Source of the DNA: Cyclina sinensis
Taxonomy: Eukaryota; Mollusca; Bivalvia; Venerida; Veneridae
Length of the DNA stretch: 64,000 bases
Direction: 5' to 3'
Assembly: GCA_012932295.1 (NCBI GenBank)
Contig: JAAONU010000014.1
Location: forward strand, 34,379,977 to 34,443,976
The position numbers and the translations under genes are program-made. Below the pieces are notes generated by a model. The model ran no database searches, was not told where the DNA came from, and worked only from the letters and a program-made list of their open reading frames with translations. Below, piece by piece: positions 1 through 11,335 of the stretch. Position 1 is the stretch's first letter, and every line of letters starts with the position of its first letter.

Positions 1-486
1 AATTGTTAGAGAAGAAAGGTATTGTTTATACTGTAATAACTCAGACATTGAAGATGAATTTCATTTCATCTGTATATGCCGTTGTTATGCAGAGTTAAGG
101 AAAAAATATTTGAAAATTAAATATTCCAGAAATCCGTCAGTTTATAAATTTTTACAATTATTGAACACAAATAGTAAATATATGAATTAATTCAGTTATC
201 CAAATTTGTTAAAGAAGCACTTGCTTTGAGAATCACACTGTTAAATGTTGAGCGTTAAACATCATAATTGCTCATTCTCCTTTTCGTATGTCTTTTCTTT
301 TTATTTCGTAGTATAAACATTTATTGATTAATTCTACTTATTACTAGATAAATTTAGATTAAGAATTTTGAAAAATGTCATGATTGCTATTACCATTATA
401 TTGGCGTTATGCTAGTAAATATCATTGTATTATAGATGATGTGCAATGTTCAAATCTTAATAAAGTATCTGTTCTGTTCTGTTCTA
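1..486 (+). mobile_element. 3' end of a non-LTR (LINE) retrotransposon
   Basis: The window opens inside a LINE. Its last coding stretch (2-190) is followed by about 290 bp of AT-rich 3' UTR that ends in a short pentamer tail, tctgttctgttctgttct, near 467-485. A short simple-repeat tail is the usual 3' mark of CR1/RTE-like LINEs. The 5' part lies outside the window. Confidence 0.6.
2..190 (+). pseudogene. C-terminal fragment of a LINE reverse transcriptase ORF
   Basis: Frame 2 is open from the window edge to TAA at 188-190 and gives about 62 residues. It contains RYCLYCNN, then IEDEFHF, then CICRCYAELRKKY. This Cys-rich pattern (C-x2-C, IEDE-x-HF, C-x2-[YC]-x2-LR) is the common tail of LINE ORF2 proteins, just after the reverse transcriptase domain. 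The RT motifs themselves are off the left edge, so the family and intactness cannot be judged. No break is seen in this part. Confidence 0.6.
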
Positions 487-539
487 TAACAACTATATTT
501 TTGAAGTGTTAACAAACAACAACAATAGAATAGGTTTGG

Positions 540-2115
540 GGTGCTTTTTGCAAATTGAAAGGTTTTTATGAACGGAAATTTTTGTATAGCAGCAGCCTAT
601 CGGCCTAGAAGCTTAAGATATACATGGTGTATCACACTAAAACAGTATTTTTAAACTCAGTTCCAACAAACAACATAGAAAAAAGGGATTTGGGCTGTAC
701 TTTTGCAGATCATAGAGTTTTTTTTCACGAAAAGACGTATTTGCTATCTTAATTCAGCTAGCTATATATAGTGTGTGTGTGTGTATCAGAATTTGAAACA
801 GTAGTTTTGAACTCAGTTCTAACATACATTGGAATTTATTTTTGAAATTGAACAATGACGATTTCTTTTCATGAAAAAAAGTGCTTGCTATCTGTAAGCT
901 GCCAGCGGCCTAGGATTTTCATTTTATGCCACCGTAAAAAAGTATTCTAAGTTTAAATACATAGAATTAACAAAAGGTGTTCAAGGCGTTTTTTTCCAAA
1001 TTTAAAGAAAAAACAAGGATAGTTCGTGGAAAGAAAATTGCTATTTGTGGGCTATTAGCAGCGCAGACGTTGTGTTTCATTGTAAAAGAAGTATTTCTGC
1101 ACTCAGTTTTAAAAAAACGATATAATTTATTTATTTCTTATGATTTTAAAAAGAAACAATTGAAGAAAGGAAGAAGGAAGGAAGGAAAAAAGGAAAGAAA
1201 GAAAGAAGGTCGGTCGGTCAGTCGGATGGTCAGTCAGCCTGGCGGCCGTTCGACCAATCGGTCAGACAGTGAGTGAGTGAGCCAATCAGTAAGTAAGTTA
1301 ATAAGTTAGTAAAAATATAAATATATTTAAGGTAGGTCGGATTAAAAATATTCGTATTTACTTTCTTATTGATGTCTAACTGACTGACTGACTGACTGAC
1401 TCGGCCGCTGGGCCGCTAGCAGCCTTATGATAGGACGTTCTTCTTAAAACCACCTTTTTGAATTTGAAAAAGTACATTTAAAAACCCTTTTGTTTATTTT
1501 GAAAGTTTGAACTAGGTTCAGAAAATCTATTTTAACCGTGATGCGCTTTGTATATCTAAGGCCGCTTGGCCGCTATCAGCCTAAGAAAAGCAATAACTAC
1601 TTTTGTGAAAAAGCCCTTTTACAGTTTTCAAAAGGACAACCCAATCCCCATTTGTTTAATATGTTGTTTGTTTGAACCGAGTTCAGAATTGTGATACAAT
1701 ATGTATAACTTAGTTCGCTGGGCCGCTAGCAGCATAAAAATAGAAATTTCTTATTTTCCTAAAAAAATCCCTATATTTTGAACTTGGAAAAGTGCATCCA
1801 AAACCCCCTTTGTTTATGTTGTTTGTTTTAACTGAGCTCAAAAATACCATTTTATCTGTGATACACCATGTAAATCTTAGATCGCTGGGCCGCTAGGCCG
1901 CCAGCATCCTTAAGATTAATAATACTTCTTTACACGAAAAACCTTTTTTTTTTAATTTTCAAAAATACATCTAAAACCCCCACAATTGTTATTGTTTGTT
2001 GACATTTAGTTCAAAGATACAATTTCTATTATGATTCACAATGTATATTTTAGGTCGATAGACGCTGGGCCGCTAGGCCGCTACGGTTAGGCCGTTAGGC
2101 CGCAAGGCCGCCGAG
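540..2115. repeat. Inverted pair of ~150-165 bp tandem arrays (fold-back structure)
   Basis: About three degenerate units occupy 540-960 and about four to five units occupy 1390-2115. The two sets are in opposite orientation: the reverse complement of the unit at about 1765-1910 matches 590-720, sharing tacatggtgtatcaca, then a stretch like aaactcagtt, then acaaacaacat. Right-hand units carry a GC-rich box (variants of cgctgggccgctag) at about 1403, 1560, 1716, 1883 and 2065. Left-hand units carry its degraded complement at about 600 and 908. The spacer is low-complexity DNA. A fold-back transposon or an inverted satellite would both fit. Confidence 0.65.
1150..1405. repeat. Simple-repeat spacer between the inverted arrays
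   Basis: GA-rich runs (ggaa/gaaa, 1160-1210) pass into cggtcggtcagtcgg-type tetramers (1205-1290), and there is a gactgactgactgact run at 1380-1401. The open frame 977-1276 through this stretch is a low-complexity by-product. Confidence 0.7.
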
Positions 2116-5100
2116 CCGCCAACTTCACGAACATTAGGTGATATTCTGATTCAAATTAAATAACGTTGTTATCGGCAGAAAAGTAAATAGTTCATTTTTA
2201 GTAGCTTTGAAAATTATTGAAGGTTATTCGTTTCGTGCCTTAAAACGTGAATTTCTCTCTTATAATTAACCTGAATTATTTACCCTGTGTCGAGAACTAT
2301 TTTAGAATTAGCATTTGTATCGCTATATAAAAGTTTAAGAATTAACATTTTTAACGTTATATAAAAGATATTTTCAATCAAAGACCCCTTCTTAATTTGC
2401 AACAAAACTTTTAACTCGCTTATCGACTTAAGAAATGAAATGGAACATGTATAGAATGTCACGGTTGTGAAAATCCTAATATTATGAAAAAAGTAGGTTT
2501 AAAGTAATATAAAATGCTCGTCTGGCAATGTTACATAATTTAACATATTGTAGCATACAAATGTAGTTAAAATGACTACTGATCAAAGAGTTTTATTTAT
2601 AAAGTACGAAAAAAAAAAACAACAAAAAAACACATTAACCTAAAGTGTTCAATATTTTTTTTCCCTTTAAGTCTACATACAAAGTCATGAAATATTACAA
2701 AACGACTGGCAATTAATTTCAAGTTGTTGATATATATGCAGCCACCACCCCACCACGTGGATCTTAGCCCCCTCCCCAAAAAAGATTTTATTCAGTGGGA
2801 TGTTTTACATCCATGACATTTATAGTTTCTTCATATTTTCTAAATAGTAACCAATATGTAATAAAATCCTATACGCCCCTGTTTTCGATAAATAAAACAG
2901 ATGAGCGTTGGTGCCGCTCCGCGGTACTCTTGTATTTTATTTGTAATACAGTAAACAGTAAGCGGCTATTTAACAACATGTATGCTTTTTACAAAACTAA
3001 AATTTAATGTTATATTGAGACATCCTTTCCCCTTTTAATTTTACGAGCAAGTATCTACTGTCCATTTAAATGATAAATTTGTGAAATCAACAAATATAAA
3101 TAAATTTAGGTTTTCGCTTTCAATAATTTATAAAAAGAGTCGATTAAATTTGTTGCCTTTATATATATATAATTTTAAATTTTTAAACTATCATCGTTTA
3201 TGCACATTAAGATATATTTTTAAGATCTTTGATTGTTTTCTAAAGTCTAGAACATTGTCTTTTCTTTGAAAATAAAAAGTAAGAAAAAGAGCAAAATTAT
3301 TACCGTCTAAAATAAAGCAAAATATATATAAATGAAGAGAAAAAAAAGAAGAAAACAAGGTTAATTGAAAAAGTTACCGCAAGGTTTTCTTGTCGATTTA
3401 TACTCCTCGTCATAACATTTAATGAAAGCAGACACAGCGAGAAGAAAAAGTCCAAAAGAACGAGGGTTGCCCTATAAGTTCGTACACAGATCAAAATCAA
3501 ATATGTTCAATACTATCAAATATTATCATCGAAAGGCCCATGTATACATTTTAATCGATATTTTAATTTGTTCAAACATATTATCAGAAAAGGTGTTCGC
3601 CATGCATTTTTAAAATTATGAATATATGCACTAAAGGGGTCCGGTGAGTAAAGAAATGTAAGAATATTCTTAACATTGAATGTTGCGTTTTGGTGTATAT
3701 CTGAAGCTTGAAATGTCATTTAAAAACTTCAGTTGTTTGCAGATCAGGCTGCCCATCCTTATTTAAGTATTTTTTGTGCGTAGTAGCAACGGCAGATATA
3801 GAATTTTACCATATTTGCTTTTATAAAACTGCCTCTTGACATGACGTATCTTTTGATGTACCCTTTTTTCCATTCTGCTTTTTGAAATTGAATTTTTTAA
3901 GAAAATATTTTTCTTTTTCATTAATGAAAGCAAAATAGTCTTTCTTCACAAAACATAAAAAGTGACTGTTGTTCTACACGCACTTTTCAGACAGTCCTCG
4001 CAATGCTATTATACTCTTTGTATGTAATTGTGCACCATTTTTAAAGCTCGAAAGACTTTTGAATAATATCTTAAAATCTTAGACTTTAAATACTTTATGA
4101 ACGTGTTTTAACAACGATGATTGCCATAATTTAATGCAACGTGCACCACGGTATAAATAAATAACTGTTGAAAACCGTCAGATAAAAGACTACACCGCGG
4201 CGTGTATAATTATTGATTATTATCATAATTATTTATAATTACAGTTCGTTGGGACTTATTGTTATCAGTTGTCAATGACAAAAGAAAAAGTCATGTCGGG
4301 TATACATTTTTCCCGTGTACTAAATGAGGTAAGAGACAACTATTTGTTTGGTTAAACGTTTCAAGATCTATCAAAAGCACCTACTTCTTGTACGTAAAAC
4401 GTTTTTCTTAATTGGTCACATTGATTGCAGTAGTAGTATGATGGCTATTCCATCACTCAGAACCATTATTTCTACCCACTGAAATACGTATAAATTAGAC
4501 AGAAACTGTTCACTTTGATTTTTTTATTTCTTATACTTTGACTTGGATTGAATCTAACGTATTAAGTAAAAAATATTTTACCCACTGAATATAAAAATGA
4601 ATATCTTAATCGCATTGAATAGCACTATCATTGAAAATGCTTCATATATCAATTAATAGTTTAACTTTGTCTTCTTCGGACTGTGTAACATTTTAGTTAT
4701 ATCATATAAAGACACATCTTCTTAATAAAATGGAGCATTAAAAGAAATGAAATGAACTAAACATAAAGTTGAAATGACCTGAGTATTTATATATTATATG
4801 TATAATATTGTTTACTTAACTCGACACAAAACTAATGAAATTGATCACAAGGAACAGATAAGAGCTTATTACACGAATGCAACAAAAAGGGGACATAGGA
4901 TGAATGTGACAAGCCATAAAGGGAATGTATTGACAATAAAGATAAGTAAGTTCTTGACAAAGGACCGTCATGTTGATTCATCGTTTATCGCGGAAAAAAG
5001 TTTTATCATCTGAAATACTTATTTTAGATGCAGTCCGGAGATCACTCTAACGCACATATTGATTCCAATACAACAAGAATTTGTGACAGAGTTACCAACG

Positions 5101-5340
5101 TCCCCCGCCTTAGGGAAGTTTTACATGAAGCACAAAATTGTGGTATTTCAAAAGATTGAGCTATGGATCTGGACTTTCAGTGCAAAATTTTGATCAATGC
5201 TAGATCTGCACATGGAATGATAAATTCATTAACGAAATAAAATGCAAAAACTCCTGTGTATGTGTCAACAGAAATACATTTGTGTAGTTGATATCACTAT
5301 TTCAAAACCACAAAATGTGACAAATACAAATCAATACAAA
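2116..5340. other. AT-rich intergenic DNA, no gene seen
   Basis: Only short open frames rich in Phe, Lys, Asn and Ile occur here, typical of random AT-rich sequence. No splice-consistent coding exon, tRNA or clear mobile-element end was recognised. Confidence 0.5.
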
Positions 5341-5344
5341 ACAT

Positions 5345-6773
5345 TTAGAAAACTGATAAAATAGTCACGAAATGGTCGGTATAAGAAACTGGAATCACTC
5401 TACTACTGCACTGTATGTTATCAGATGCGAAAGTCAAGTTCAATGTTCTTCCCAACTGATGAGTTGGCTTTTCTACATACTGTCGAAGTTGATTATTATG
5501 ACAAAACTTAATCACAACTGGATCATCAGGCATCAAGTTAAAGTCTCCACCAAGTATAGTATTATGTGACTTAGGTATAGCATTGACGGCATATGAGAGG
5601 AGAGTAAAAACACATTTTTGTTGAATTGAGGTGGTCTGTAAGTAACAGCTATGAGAAAGATTCTACCTTGGTCTGAAACTATTCTAGACAGAAACTGTAG
5701 GGAACTGTTATTTTCAAAATCAGTTGACTCTCTTGTAGTGAACATTGCTAGACCATATTGTTTTGGCTTAAAGTATCCGCAGAATCCTTCTAAAGAACAT
5801 TCTTCTGTAGTGTGAGTTTCTTTTAAGCAAAGAGCATTCAATCTTGAAATATGTCTTTGGGCAGCCAAGTCTGAGAGGTGGGCTATAAGGGAACGAATGT
5901 TGAGAAAACCTATTTGCACACTTGCATTAGGGTCCAAAAGTTTTCGAATGGATGTTCCCAACTGAAAGTACAGTGCTCACGCATCCTGTCCATTTTTATA
6001 AGAGCCGACTTGTTTACTTTGATTTTTTCTGTAGTAAAATTGACTAATTTCAAACCACCGCGTGACGTTGCTCTGCTGAGCATTTTATAAGCATGATCCT
6101 GCATGACAGATTTTATGTTTGGAGGTAGTTCGAGGTTAGCAATACAGTGTGTGTAGGTACTTCCATGAGACTTGTGAGCAGTTAAGCCAAATGCTAAAAC
6201 TAAAAGGTACATTGTTCTCTCGACAGGAACTGGACATTCAGATGTGAGTAAGAATGTAACAGTGATGGCCTGGATTGGTACACAATCTCTTAAATGTTGC
6301 AGGCTTCTCTTTTTACTTTCTCTTCCAATGCTTGAATCAGAAAACTTAAAAATACTGTTACTTTTCATGGCTTTTGTTCATCAATGCTTATAATTTTCAA
6401 CTTTTCCAACAAAACCATTTACTAGACGGTCAGGAAGATCAATATTCTTTGTGATCATGACAGTACCTCAAACAGCTATAGTTAGAGTAGACAGTAATCC
6501 CCCTGTTGAGTATATCTGACTGGTGGTTATTTGTACTGAAACAGTGTTTGTATGCTTATCCCTCTTTGAATCTATTAAATGTATAGTTACTTTTCCAGGT
6601 AAATCTTCTATCATTCGATCAGTGTATGTTCCTGCTTGATCATTAGTTATAAACATATTGACTGTGTCATGCGGAAATGAATCAGTTGGAGTATTTTGTA
6701 GCTCTTGCAAATTCACATTAACTTCATCAGTGAAGTCACCTGTCCTTACACGAGGAAGTATGGCTGCATACAC
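5345..6773 (-). pseudogene. Decayed Helitron-like (Helentron-type) PIF1 helicase plus endonuclease
   Basis: Read on the minus strand, 6773 to about 5960 resembles the C-terminal half of PIF1-family helicases. It has RVRTGDFTDE, FPHDTV, TNDQA, then after an in-frame TGA near 6470 VMITKNIDLPDRLVNG, then AFGLTAHKSHGSTY (motif V-like) and KMLSRATSRGG (motif VI-like). From 5961 to 5345 the sequence passes into an exonuclease-endonuclease-phosphatase domain: FLNIRSL, ALCLKETHTT, TYRPPQF, then a frame change near 5540 into GGDFNLMPDD and YTDHF. A helicase followed by such an endonuclease is the layout described for Helentrons. The Rep domain and element ends are not visible. Stops and frame changes show that it is dead. 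Confidence 0.65.
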
Positions 6774-6789
6774 ATTCCAACATATAATG

Positions 6790-7395
6790 TTGACCTTTAA
6801 TTATCAAGTGTGAACTTGACCTTGGAGGTAGGGGTATGGATGTCACGCATGACACATTCTCTTATTATAACAAACATGTGTGCCAAACTATTTTAAATTC
6901 TGTTGATGAATGGCTTAGTTATGGACAGGACACAAAAGTGTGACGGACGGACAGAAGGACGGACGGAGCCCATTTCTATATCCCCTTTTTTGATCCAGAC
7001 ACAAAATATACCCTTTAACAGACCATGTTAAGCTTTGACCTTTAAGAGTGACCTTGGAGGTAGGCGTCTGGGTTGTGCATGACACGTCGTCTCATTATTG
7101 TGGACACTTGTGTCAACAATTTTTCAAAATCCCTTGATAGATGAGAAAATTATGAACCGAACACGACATAAACACTCTAACAGACAATTTTGACCTTTTA
7201 TTATCAAGTGTTAACTTGACTTTGGAGGTAGGGGTATGGATGTCAGGCATGACATATCGTCTCATTATAACAAACATTTGTGCCAAACTATTTCAAATTC
7301 TGTTGATGAATTAGTTATGGACCGGACACGAAAGTGTGACGGACGGACGGTGCCCATTTCTATATCCCCCTTTTTTCTTCGAAAAGGCGGGGGAC
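6790..7395. repeat. Three ~200 bp degenerate direct repeats with CGGA runs
   Basis: Units begin near 6790, 7010 and 7190. Each carries a tgaccttt...tgaccttggaggtagg block, a tgacac/tgacatatcgtctcattat block, a gccaaactatttcaaattc block and, in two of them, a gacggacgg run followed by cccatttctatatcccc. Similar gacggacgg-containing repeats recur at about 24.5-25.2, 26.7 and 59.0 kb. The function is unknown. Confidence 0.65.
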
Positions 7396-8441
7396 AATAA
7401 TGGGAATGATGTTTACATAAGTTATTCGGTTCTTTTAAAAACTCTGCATGATCTTAATCGAAACTATTTGAACAAATAAATGTGTCTGGTATTTGAATCA
7501 TTTTTTACAAATTACGCTTTTAAACATGTTTCGCATTTCACCAACCTTCAAAGGTGTTCAGCTATATTGTCTAAACTGAAATTGATATTTTGATTTGCAT
7601 TATTTAGACTTTTTCAAGTATTCTAAAGAATAAAAGGCAAGCAAGGCAAGCAAACAGACACACACAAAAGAAAAGAAAAACGGGGCCTGCTTTCGGAAAA
7701 TAATATTCTTTTGTTGTAGTTCAAAAGCAAGCAGTATTTAATAAAACACGCCGGTTAAAAACGAGTACTTTAGTACGTTTTTGAACATTTATAAATTAAA
7801 ATCAGCAATGAACTCATGATCCAGGCAATTAAATTAAAAAACCCGAAAGCAGAGAAAATGTTATAAACTGAAAAACTGAAAGTCATGAAAAGTTGTTTGA
7901 TGTCTTTCTTTTATAGTTAATAATATGATACGGCTTCTAGTTTTATGAGTAAGAAGCACATTAAGTAAAAAGTAAATAATCAACTGTAATTAAGATTCTA
8001 TAAAGTATATGTCCGAAAGTAAACATATGTAAAAGACTTGCAGACAGATTAGTCTTGCAGATACGGTGACAACTAGGCTCATTGTTATTTTGCACGAAAT
8101 TAACGATGGCCTCTTAGGAACCATGTAGATGCTCCTGTTTATTTAATTTATTGATAACATTTTTAATATTGTGTGTGTTAAACTCTTAAATTCCTTTTTT
8201 CGTTATTTTTAGCTCAACTGACCGAAGGTCCGGTGTTGCTTTTAGTATGATATATTGTCCGTCGTCCACAATTGACATTAAACAACATCTGCTCCTATAC
8301 CACTGAGTCAATTGCAATTAAACTTTACAGAAATGATCTTTGTATGGTATTCTTTCAAAATTTTATTAAAAATAGAATTATATGCAGAACTCTGGTTGCC
8401 ATGGCAACTGAAAGGAAAAACTTAAAAAAAAAATCTTCACA
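7396..8441. other. AT-rich intergenic DNA, no gene seen
   Basis: No recognisable exon or RNA gene is present. Around 8207-8260 there is an agctcaactgaccgaagg stretch that resembles the ends of a repeat family also seen near 58870-59105. Confidence 0.4.
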
Positions 8442-9570
8442 TACTGTGAAATCATTTAAATTCGAGGGCACAAAATTTCGTGGTTTGCCGGCAGAAGGCA
8501 TTTTCGTGGGGTCGTAAATTCGTGGAATTCATTTGCCAGGTAAAAGATAATATGGGTCCGAAATTCGTTGATTTCAAGTGAAAGAAAACCTTACAAACAA
8601 TATCCGCATTTGTGCTATGAAATTGTTGACGCGTGCAAGTTAACGTGTTTCTACCTGACCAAACAATCAAAGATTCGTTACTTTGGTTAGTAACCTTCCG
8701 ATCGGTCTTCTCAATTAACAAGTGTCAATTATACTTTGTAATATGTTGCGCATCTTTTTCATTGTTAAAATTTAAGGTGTGTAAAAACTGTCTTTATCAA
8801 TTTTAAAGCTGTGAAAAACGTTGGCCTTCCGTCTTTGATAATGTAAAATAAACATTTCATTCAGGGACCATATAAAAGCAAATAGCATCTGCAGTATAGA
8901 GCAGGGAGCGGATGTGGTCCAGTGGTAACGCGCTGGACTGGTATACCAGGGGTCCCGAGTTCGATCCCCCGCTCCTCACCTAACATTACTAATAGTCTTT
9001 CGGATGAGACTTTAAACCGAGGTCCCATGTAACAGTGCTATACACTGAGCATGTAAAAGAACCAGGAGTGTCTCTGGAATGGGATGCTTTCTGTATCTTG
9101 CACTACCCCCACAACATAAAATAACTAATCTCTCCAGGGGGCGTCGGTCATATGGGCAACCGGTACCGACGATAAATAAGCTTAAATAGATAGATAGATA
9201 GTATAGAGCAGTTTGACAGACACGTGACGCTACGTCACTACAATTTCTACTTTCAGTTTGATGCACTTAGTAAACAAACAAAATACAGGTACACACCTGA
9301 AAAAAACTCATCAGTCGGTTTAGTATCCGATTCATACCTATGTTTATCGTTGATTCACTAAATGAAGTGCAGGTAAGCACACAACTTGTCTACGGACGAT
9401 GTACCAACCAAGAACCACGTTTCACGCCTTTTTTTGGTGCTATTGACTGATTGGGCATACTTAACATTATCTTGAGCACAATTTGTTCTTCGAGACTTGA
9501 TTTCGTTGGTTACCTGAACCACGAAATCCACGAAAATTAATCCCCCACGAATATTAAAGATTTCACAGGA
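8442..9570. mobile_element. Non-autonomous element with ~45-50 bp terminal inverted repeats
   Basis: The left end reads tactgtgaaatcatttaaat and continues with aaaatttcgtggttt. The reverse complement of the right end reads tcctgtgaaatctttaatat and continues with attttcgtggatttcgtgg. These imperfect inverted repeats bracket about 1.1 kb with no coding capacity of its own, split by a nested SINE (8905-9199). No transposase was found, so it is best treated as a MITE-like DNA element. A TA may flank both ends, but the exact boundaries are uncertain. Confidence 0.5.
8905..9199 (+). mobile_element. Intact tRNA-derived SINE with 12-bp target-site duplication
   Basis: The 5' head is tRNA-like, with an A box in tggtccagtggtaacgcgc and a B box in gagttcgatccc. 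A conserved central part follows (tctttcggatgagacttt, then aaaccgaggtcccatgt), and the 3' tail ends in (taga)n. The 12-base sequence agtatagagcag occurs immediately before (8893-8904) and after (9200-9211), a perfect target-site duplication. The insertion is therefore fairly recent and lies inside the older TIR element. The central part resembles the shared core domains of animal SINE superfamilies; the exact family cannot be named from here. Confidence 0.85.
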
Positions 9571-9618
9571 TAAAGATGAAACACAAACATTACCAGTAGG
9601 TGTACCGACATATCCTGA

Positions 9619-9836
9619 GCGGCTGCGTGGTCGAGTGGTTAACGCGTCAGACTAGTAGTCAAAGGATTGCTTGCTGCAAGAGTTCAAACCCAGTCAGGAG
9701 CAAGCCGTTGTTTCCTTGAGCAAAAAACTTTACACTCATTGCTTAGTAATGGTTAGTTCCAGAAACGGATTCGAGAGTTGGTCTATAAGCTAAAAGCTTC
9801 CTACACAATCGAACTAAAATAAAGTTGGTATAAACT
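9619..9836 (+). mobile_element. Second SINE family, tRNA-like head, 9-bp target-site duplication
   Basis: The head reads tgcgtggtcgagtggttaac (A-box region) and has gagttcaaaccc as the B box. The body includes tttccttgagcaaaaaac and ggttagttccagaaacgg, and the tail runs into aataaagttgg. The sequence atatcctga flanks it on both sides (9610-9618 and 9837-9845). It is distinct in sequence from the SINE at 8905-9199. Confidence 0.8.
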
Positions 9837-9995
9837 ATATCCTGATCTCCTCGCTTCCATCTGACTGGGCTGGCCACCTGTTGTCACTTGTTCTTCACAC
9901 ACGCACAATTGCTGCCAGTTTGAACGTTTGAAGAGGCTTCTTGAAGTGGCATATCTAAGTAAGTAGTAAACTTGTTCAAAGTTACCTAAGCTTTC

Positions 9996-10054
9996 TTAGC
10001 CAAATCTGTCAGTAAGTTTCTTTAAGGCTCGGAAATCAATACGTCCAGACTGAT
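9996..10054 (-). CDS. Candidate terminal exon, minus strand (unknown protein)
   Basis: Reading leftwards, the acceptor ttaatattag is followed by a frame giving DQSGRIDFRALKKLTDRFG and then TAA (9996-9998). SGRIDF resembles part of an EF-hand loop, but the loop's last acidic residue is missing. The exon takes phase 1, which matches the donor of the candidate exon at 11215-11335, so the two would join as RLLE plus DQSGRID. It is only 59 bp, so chance is a real possibility. Confidence 0.25.
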
Positions 10055-10112
10055 CTAATATTAAGAACATTTGCAACAGTCAACAATAAATACAGGTACT
10101 ATTGTCACTTAC

Positions 10113-10258
10113 ATAATCTCTGCCTCTGGCACTGATATGCTTGGTCGTTTAGCATCAGTGTTTAAATGCCTTGGTCTTGGGGATGGACGTCCATGTGTAG
10201 GCTTGCCAAAGGATAGAGCTGGCTCAGGGTCAGGGTGTAGTTCCGAGGGTCGGCCATT
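10113..10258 (-). CDS. Candidate Pro-rich exon, minus strand (unknown protein)
   Basis: On the minus strand a 48-codon open stretch runs from the acceptor cacttcaag to a strong donor, gtaagt. It is much more GC-rich than its surroundings and is rich in Pro, Arg, Ser and His (for example FGKPTHGRPSPRPRHLN and KRPSISVPEAE). A second minus-strand frame starting with an ATG at the same place is also open for about 30 codons with strongly C/G-ending codons, so which frame is coding, if any, is unclear. Its phase does not fit between the two neighbouring candidate exons. It may be an alternative exon, part of another gene, or a relic. Confidence 0.25.
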
Positions 10259-10261
10259 CTT

Positions 10262-11214
10262 GAAGTGGTGAAATCTATTGCATCAGAAACCCCTAGGACA
10301 GTTTTTTTTCCACAAATAAATTGTCAGTCATACAGCAAATCAAGATTACATTGGCAATTATTAATAAGCCATATTAGGGGTTGATGACTGGAAGTGATTT
10401 CTATGAAAATACTAATTTGTCTTCCAGGTCATTTCTGTGGAGATTATAAAAAATAATAGTAAGATACTGACAATAGGAAATTTCATCTGAACACTTTTAA
10501 AATCAGTAACACCGCCAAAAATAAAAGATGAAAAAATCCGTTTTTGGCCAATTGATTTTATTATGGTTGTTGTTTGCTTAGCCTAATTAATTCAGTCCGA
10601 AAGGTTTAACACTCTTTCAGACACCTTTTCCCTGTGTCAAATAGATATTGGCAGTCCAAAGATGATATTTATGTTTCTTTGACAAGTCTAATTATTTTGA
10701 TTAATGATTGCTATCAATAAAAATACTGCATAATGTGGGAAACCAATTTAATCAGAGCAGTATTTAGTCAATTTCCAGTGGTAGGACTATTTTAAAACAT
10801 GTCAAAGTAATTTTAATAAGCTCGACATGTTTCAAATCCAGAGTTTACAACTGTTACCAAACACTTTCTATTTGAGAGTAATTCTTATTTTAAAGACAGC
10901 ATGTCCATACTTTTTTTAATGGTGGGCCGAGTTGGTTTGTTTAGGGCTGAATTAACCTTTTTCCTTTTTTTCAAAGTAAACTATGTTTTAATTGTTATTA
11001 AACTTGAAATCAAATCCCAGCGACCATTATATTGATTATATTAGTATGAAATATTTTATCATCTACATCCGAAAATGAAATAACGTTGTTTTGACACAAG
11101 CATCCAGTTATTTGAACTCGTCTGTTAACAGAAGCAGCGGACTAAAACATGATCCATACATTATTTACTATATAAAAACGTATTTAAAACATTGTATGTA
11201 GATAAGGTACACAC
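10262..11214. other. AT-rich DNA between minus-strand exon candidates
   Basis: No supported feature was found. It would be intronic if the candidate minus-strand exons on either side are real. Confidence 0.35.
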
Positions 11215-11335
11215 CTTCGAGCAAACGTAGAAGGGCAAAGGCGGACTTCCATGTTGAGTTGATATTTTGGGCGTCCACATAGCTTGATCCATCGTTTACA
11301 TCGAGAATCTGTGTTGCAAGTTCCCCAACAACGGG
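11215..11335 (-). CDS. Candidate internal exon, minus strand (unknown protein)
   Basis: On the minus strand, the acceptor ttgtgaaag is followed by 40 codons and a donor gtgtgt. The frame contains VVGELATQILDVNDG, SSYVDAQNINSTW and KSAFALLRLLE, which has the look of a globular protein and mixed codon use. In-frame stops lie just upstream of the acceptor, as expected for a real exon edge, though the pyrimidine tract is poor. The protein was not recognised. The exon ends in phase 1 and could join the exon at 9996-10054. Confidence 0.35.

Noticed and set aside
977..1276. 99-residue plus-strand open frame with Lys/Arg/Glu-rich tail
   Set aside because: It runs through GA-rich and GGTC simple repeats between the inverted arrays.
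8905..8980. tRNA-like sequence with clear A and B boxes
   Set aside because: It is the head of a SINE with a 12-bp target-site duplication, not a functional tRNA gene.
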